Below are positions 19,726 to 22,844 of a DNA stretch of 22,844 nt, one piece after another; the stretch's first letter is position 1, and every line of letters begins with the position of its first letter. Source of the stretch: Klebsormidium nitens (Eukaryota; Streptophyta; Klebsormidiophyceae; Klebsormidiales; Klebsormidiaceae); the NCBI GenBank assembly GCA_000708835.1, contig DF237852.1, positions 2,102 through 24,945 of the forward strand, read 5' to 3'. The position numbers were made by a program, and so were the translations under genes. The notes under the pieces are model-generated. The model saw nothing but the letters and a program-made list of their open reading frames with translations, searched no databases and was not told the origin of the DNA.

Positions 19726-21768
19726 CTAGTAGTTTACCACCCCGGAGAAGGCACGCACTGACGTGACATCGGTGGGCCTTGGGAGTGCGGCTATCGCAGC
19801 CACCTTCGCCACCTGCGGGGACACGACCCCTGGCCGCAGCCACATCCCGAGGTACTCCACCAAATCCGCGCCGAAACAACATTTCTCCGGGTGGCACTTC
19901 AGGCCCACCTCCCGCAGCCTGTCCAGTACCCTCTGCACTAGCTCCATGTGCTCCTCGAGGGTCTCCCCGCCTGCCACCAGCAAGTCATCTACGAAACTGC
20001 GTGCAAACCCCTCCAGCCCCCGCAGCGTCCGATCTATCGCCCGCTGGAACCAGGCGCTGGCGTTCCTTGCCCCAAAAGGGCAGCGCTTCCAGCAGTAGAG
20101 CTTGTTGCTGCTCCAAAAGGCCAGCTTCCTCCTGTCCTGCTTCCTCACCACCAGCTGGTGGAACGCCCCCCTCACGTCGATCGTCGAGTAGAACCGTGCG
20201 TGCCCCAGCCCCTCAAGCACGTCCTCCGGCAGCGGCATGGGGTAGCGGTCCTGCGCGGTCTGCTCGTTGACCCGCCTTAGATCGGTGTAGAACCGAGCCA
20301 ACTTCCAATTCCCCTCTGGGTCTTTCTTGGCGGCCATCACCGAGTTGGCCGCGAAGTCTGACTCGCACTCCTCGATTATCCCTGCCTTCTCCAGCTCCTG
20401 GCACCGCTCATCGACAAGTTCCCACTCCCGCGCGATGTGCTTCCTCCTTCGCTCAAAGATTGGCTGCTCCGTTTTCAGGTCCAGCTCGACCTCGAATAGC
20501 TTGAACTCCCCTATCTCTTCCAAGCTAAACGCGAACACATCCCTGTTCTTTTCCGCCACCGCCGCCGCGTACTCCCGCTTTTCTTCGTTAAGCTGGGCCC
20601 CCACCGTCCAGCCCTTCCCTGCCACCGTTCCCCTTGGCGGCCCCGGCCCCTCCAGCTGCGCCCCACCACCAGCGCCAGCTCCTGGCCCCTGCCTTGACTG
20701 CTCCTGCTCCCCCGGCTTGGACACCGCACTGGCTTCTCCCCTGGCCTGCGCCGACGCGGCCTCCAACAAAGCTTCTACGCTCCGCCCTGCCAGCTGCTCG
20801 TACCCCACCGCTCCTGCTGCCAGCTCTGCCTCATTGCGCCCATGCCTGGCGCTGCCTGCCACCCCCTCAGCTTCCCTCAACCGTGCGCCGCTTGCTGCCG
20901 CCCTGGCCCGGGCCTCCCCTCCTGCCCTGCACGCCGCCAGCAGCCACATCACGGTGTTGAGGTCCATCGTTTGGCCAAGCAGCTCGCGCCTCAGATTCTC
21001 AGAGACGCCCGGGGCGGCAGTGAACCCACGCGGGAAGCCCATCGCCAGCTCTCGCTCTTCAGCGGTGGGTTCTTCAAACGTCACTTGGCCGCCTGGGCGC
21101 TCACAGCGCAGCACCCCCCCGCCCGCACGCGAGAAGGCGTATGAGCCACTGTAGCTGACAAAAGTGTTGAGCGCCCTCCGCGCCTCCCCTGGCCGTTCCA
21201 CCTTCGCCCACGGGGCTACTCCCTCGCTCCGCGGCTGCTTCGCCCTGCGCCCTGCCCCCAGCACCTGGCCCACAAATAGCCCCTCCGGACGCTTCTGTTG
21301 GCTTAAGGCCTCACGAAGGAGCGCCATCCCTTCTAAGTTCGTCCACCAGGCCCGCAGCCTGTGCGCCCGGGACCCCAGCTGCGCCGCGTCTACCACCACC
21401 TCTGGCCCTAACAGCCCGCGTACAGCCTCGTAGTGCTCCCTGACCTTGGGCCGCTTATCGAACCCTGCGGCCACGTGCTCTATCAGGTATCCGAGCTGCC
21501 GTCCCCAGCCTTGGTGCAGCGCCTGCAGGTTGCGCATAACGCGCAGAAGCTCCACCACCAGGCCTGACCGTCCGTCGTCCAACCCCTGCCCCGTTCCGGC
21601 CGCACTGCTGCCCTGGCAAGGCCACCCCGCGACGACTAGGTCCACCGGCCCCAGTTCGCTCAGCTGCTCGCGCGTGACTAGCCTGATGTCCTGGGGCAGG
21701 CGGTGATGAAGCTGCGCCGCCGCGCGGCAAGCCACCTGCCCTGGGAACTCCTCAGTGCGCCAGCTGCG
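19726..21768 (-). CDS. DNA cytosine-5 methyltransferase (motifs IV-X, DNMT3-like) fused to reverse transcriptase
   Basis: The first ~265 codons are a C5 methyltransferase in canonical motif order. Motif IV is LVVAGWPCQGSS with the catalytic Cys; motif VI is LIEHV with its Glu (Asn of ENV replaced by His); motif VIII is SRAHRLRAWWTNLEGM; motif IX is AMGFPRGFT; motif X is LRRELLGQTMDLNTV. The WTNLEGM and RxxLLG strings resemble DNMT3 more than DNMT1, and the order is not permuted as in plant DRM. A 100-residue Ala/Gly-rich linker follows, then RT: STIDVRGAFHQ and FVDDLL carry the three catalytic Asp, with RCPFGARNASAWFQR between and YLGMWL after. The frame ends at TAG 19726-19728, inside the conserved NYYRxFI motif. 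The enzyme could methylate CpG in element DNA or nearby host DNA; that role is inferred. Confidence 0.93.
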   Translation of the reverse strand, partial: RSWRTEEFPGQVACRAAAQLHHRLPQDIRLVTREQLSELGPVDLVVAGWPCQGSSAAGTGQGLDDGRSGLVVELLRVMRNLQALHQGWGRQLGYLIEHVAAGFDKRPKVREHYEAVRGLLGPEVVVDAAQLGSRAHRLRAWWTNLEGMALLREALSQQKRPEGLFVGQVLGAGRRAKQPRSEGVAPWAKVERPGEARRALNTFVSYSGSYAFSRAGGGVLRCERPGGQVTFEEPTAEERELAMGFPRGFTAAPGVSENLRRELLGQTMDLNTVMWLLAACRAGGEARARAAASGARLREAEGVAGSARHGRNEAELAAGAVGYEQLAGRSVEALLEAASAQARGEASAVSKPGEQEQSRQGPGAGAGGGAQLEGPGPPRGTVAGKGWTVGAQLNEEKREYAAAVAEKNRDVFAFSLEEIGEFKLFEVELDLKTEQPIFERRRKHIAREWELVDERCQELEKAGIIEECESDFAANSVMAAKKDPEGNWKLARFYTDLRRVNEQTAQDRYPMPLPEDVLEGLGHARFYSTIDVRGAFHQLVVRKQDRRKLAFWSSNKLYCWKRCPFGARNASAWFQRAIDRTLRGLEGFARSFVDDLLVAGGETLEEHMELVQRVLDRLREVGLKCHPEKCCFGADLVEYLGMWLRPGVVSPQVAKVAAIAALPRPTDVTSVRAFSGVVNY

Positions 21769-22213
21769 TCAGGGAGTGCGCGTGAACCTGCCGCGCCACG
21801 CTACGCAGCTCACACGCCACCACCTCCCCGACCTGGTATCCCACCCGCGCCAGCGCCTGCGTGGCCGCCCCCACCCCCGCAAACAACTCCAACACACGCA
21901 GGGGCCTGTCCCGCGGCAGGGGCTGAATCACGCGCCAGTCCAGGGGCTGACACCCGCGCAGCTGTTCTATTTCTATCCTCTGCGGCACCGCCACCTTTCT
22001 CCGCTTCTCCCCTATCGCTCTCTTAACCGCGGCCTCCGCCTCCCGCGTCACATCCAGTGGTGGGCCTCGCGGCCACCGCCTCGCGCGCCACTTGTCCACC
22101 CTGTCAACCTTTGCCCGCCTCCGCGCAGCATCATCGTGGGGGACACCGGGGCCAGCGCTGCTCCCCTGCTCCTGACTCCCGCCTTCGCCTGCCCCCTCGT
22201 CCCCCGCTTCTCT
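21752..22213 (-). CDS. N-terminal part of the DNA methyltransferase (motif I)
   Basis: This frame follows the protease frame after the TGA at 22214-22216 with no change of phase. It begins with a low-complexity Glu/Gly-rich linker, then a basic stretch. Near 21830-21892 comes the AdoMet-binding motif I, LRVLELFAGVGAATQAL, followed by GYQVGEVVACE, whose Glu would hold the AdoMet ribose. The GYQV...VACE string is close to the DNMT3 pattern. It stops at TGA 21752-21754; the remainder of the enzyme lies one base off, in a frame open from 21768. So cofactor-binding and catalytic parts cannot be made as one chain from this copy without a +1 step. Confidence 0.9.
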   Translation of the reverse strand, partial: REAGDEGAGEGGSQEQGSSAGPGVPHDDAARRRAKVDRVDKWRARRWPRGPPLDVTREAEAAVKRAIGEKRRKVAVPQRIEIEQLRGCQPLDWRVIQPLPRDRPLRVLELFAGVGAATQALARVGYQVGEVVACELRSVARQVHAHSLTQLAH

Positions 22214-22843
22214 TCATTCGGTGAGGCAGCAAGCCAGCGCCGCCCCCGCCACGCCCTTCCTTCCCACCCGAGTCTTCTCCTCCCGCTCTTGGTGCAGGCG
22301 CATAGGCAGCCTGCCCACCACTCTCCCCTCGCCCCTCCAGTCCGCACGATAGGTTGCTTCCTCGGTCCACCGATCTACCGACAGACCAGCGGGGTACGCC
22401 GCCCGCGTCCCAACAAGGAGGTCGTAGCCGGTGGAATCGGTCAAGGCCAACCGCTCGTAGAGTGTGAGCTTCTCTGGGGTCCCCGCATTTAGGATTATGG
22501 GGACCGGGTTCCTGGTCAGCCCCCCCTGCAGCGCCTCTATCTTCCCGGTGGCGGTGTGAACCCGGTGGCCCCCGGCGTCCATGTCCGCGGCAGTGAGCCC
22601 CAGCTGTGCCTTGAGCTTGGCTCCCGCCATGGAGTAGAAGCTGCCCCCGTCCAGTAGAACCTTCCTCGGGGCCACTAGCCCGTGTGCCGCAACCACCTGG
22701 ACCGCTTTCTTGGAGTTGTCAACCCAGTCAGGGCTTCCGTGTAACGTCTGCCCTAAAGCCTCAGCTATAAAGCGGCAATACGACCAGAGAACGAAGCGGA
22801 AACTCTGTCGCCTATGCAGCAGCCATGGAAACCCTGGAAGCGC
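22214..22843 (-). CDS. Retropepsin-like aspartic protease (partial, open at the right edge)
   Basis: The frame is open to the window edge. The flap-less core is readable: VLLDGGSFYSMAG resembles the LLDTGAS active-site loop, with a second Gly in place of Thr/Ser, and is followed by a KLKAQLGL helix. The later strand STGYDLLVGTRAAYPAG matches the FDVILGxDWL region of Ty3/gypsy proteases. Tandem Trp- and Arg-bearing residues (VDRWTEEATYRADW) follow. Upstream codons to the edge show no zinc knuckle, so Gag ends further right. The frame ends at TGA 22214-22216 next to an in-phase continuation into the methyltransferase. Confidence 0.8.
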   Translation of the reverse strand, partial: ALPGFPWLLHRRQSFRFVLWSYCRFIAEALGQTLHGSPDWVDNSKKAVQVVAAHGLVAPRKVLLDGGSFYSMAGAKLKAQLGLTAADMDAGGHRVHTATGKIEALQGGLTRNPVPIILNAGTPEKLTLYERLALTDSTGYDLLVGTRAAYPAGLSVDRWTEEATYRADWRGEGRVVGRLPMRLHQEREEKTRVGRKGVAGAALACCLTE

Positions 22844-22844
22844 C

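Larger units (their letters stand above)
16652..22844 (-). mobile_element. Ty3/gypsy LTR retrotransposon with DNA methyltransferase and PHD finger (3' part)
   Basis: Read on the minus strand, the order is protease, C5 DNA methyltransferase, RT, RNase H, integrase, PHD finger, purine-rich tract, LTR. RT before RNase H before integrase defines Ty3/gypsy. The internal region is GC-rich; the presumed LTR is much more AT-rich. Gag, primer-binding site and 5' LTR would lie beyond 22844. The copy is damaged: in-frame stops at 22214-22216 (TGA) and 19726-19728 (TAG), and frame steps near 21755-21768, 17870-17885 and 17750-17765. It lies tail to tail with the SR gene, about 420 bp past its stop codon. 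Confidence 0.93.

Noticed and set aside
20327-21154. 275-codon plus-strand open frame rich in Ser, Pro and Ala
   Set aside because: It is the antisense shadow of the methyltransferase and linker region.
21752-21771. Programmed +1 frameshift inside the methyltransferase
   Set aside because: The two frames overlap by only a few codons and I see no clear slippery site. Two stops and two further steps elsewhere make decay or error more likely, so I report it only as a same-direction oddity.
19726-22213. Bacterial restriction-modification methyltransferase or contaminating prokaryotic DNA
   Set aside because: The enzyme shares an open frame with a Ty3/gypsy RT, its motifs resemble DNMT3, and the surrounding genes have spliceosomal introns.

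Overview
The window looks like nuclear DNA of a streptophyte (charophyte-grade) green alga, most like Klebsormidium. This is inferred from three things. The genes are interrupted by GT-AG introns. There is a plant-type RS-subfamily SR splicing factor. And there is a Ty3/gypsy element carrying its own cytosine-5 DNA methyltransferase, an arrangement I recall being reported for charophytes and dinoflagellates (de Mendoza and colleagues, 2018).

Left part, 1-5705, minus strand: a repeat-rich multi-exon gene of unknown function that runs off the left edge. I reconstruct four phase-0 exons: 5705-4455, 3510-3385, 2017-1523 and 376-1. In order they encode a transit-peptide-like N terminus, about twelve degenerate decapeptide repeats, two CxxC...CxxC zinc modules, a coiled coil, an acidic exon built on a six-residue period, one hydrophobic segment and a heptad/octad AANSTVQ(K) repeat. 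Its last intron holds six degenerate copies of a unit of about 140 bp.

Middle, 6992-11917, minus strand: a complete translation initiation factor eIF5 gene with seven coding exons that sum to an intact frame of 467 codons plus stop. It lies head to head with the next gene across a region of about 0.9 kb (11918-12852).

12853-16229, plus strand: an RS-subfamily SR protein gene with six coding exons (230 aa: RRM1, RRM2, Gly-rich linker, short RS domain). Its longest intron interrupts RRM1 and contains a plausible poison exon. Intron 4 contains decayed duplicates of the RRM2 exon end, including its splice donor.

Right part, about 16652-22844, minus strand: the 3' portion of a Ty3/gypsy LTR retrotransposon, tail to tail with the SR gene. 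In element order it has a retropepsin-like protease (entering from the right edge), a DNMT3-like C5 methyltransferase, reverse transcriptase, RNase H, integrase, a C-terminal PHD finger in place of a chromodomain, a candidate polypurine tract and a candidate 3' LTR. Gag and the 5' LTR lie outside the window. This copy is broken by two in-frame stops and three one-base frame steps, but the catalytic residues of DNMT, RT, RNase H and integrase are still readable.
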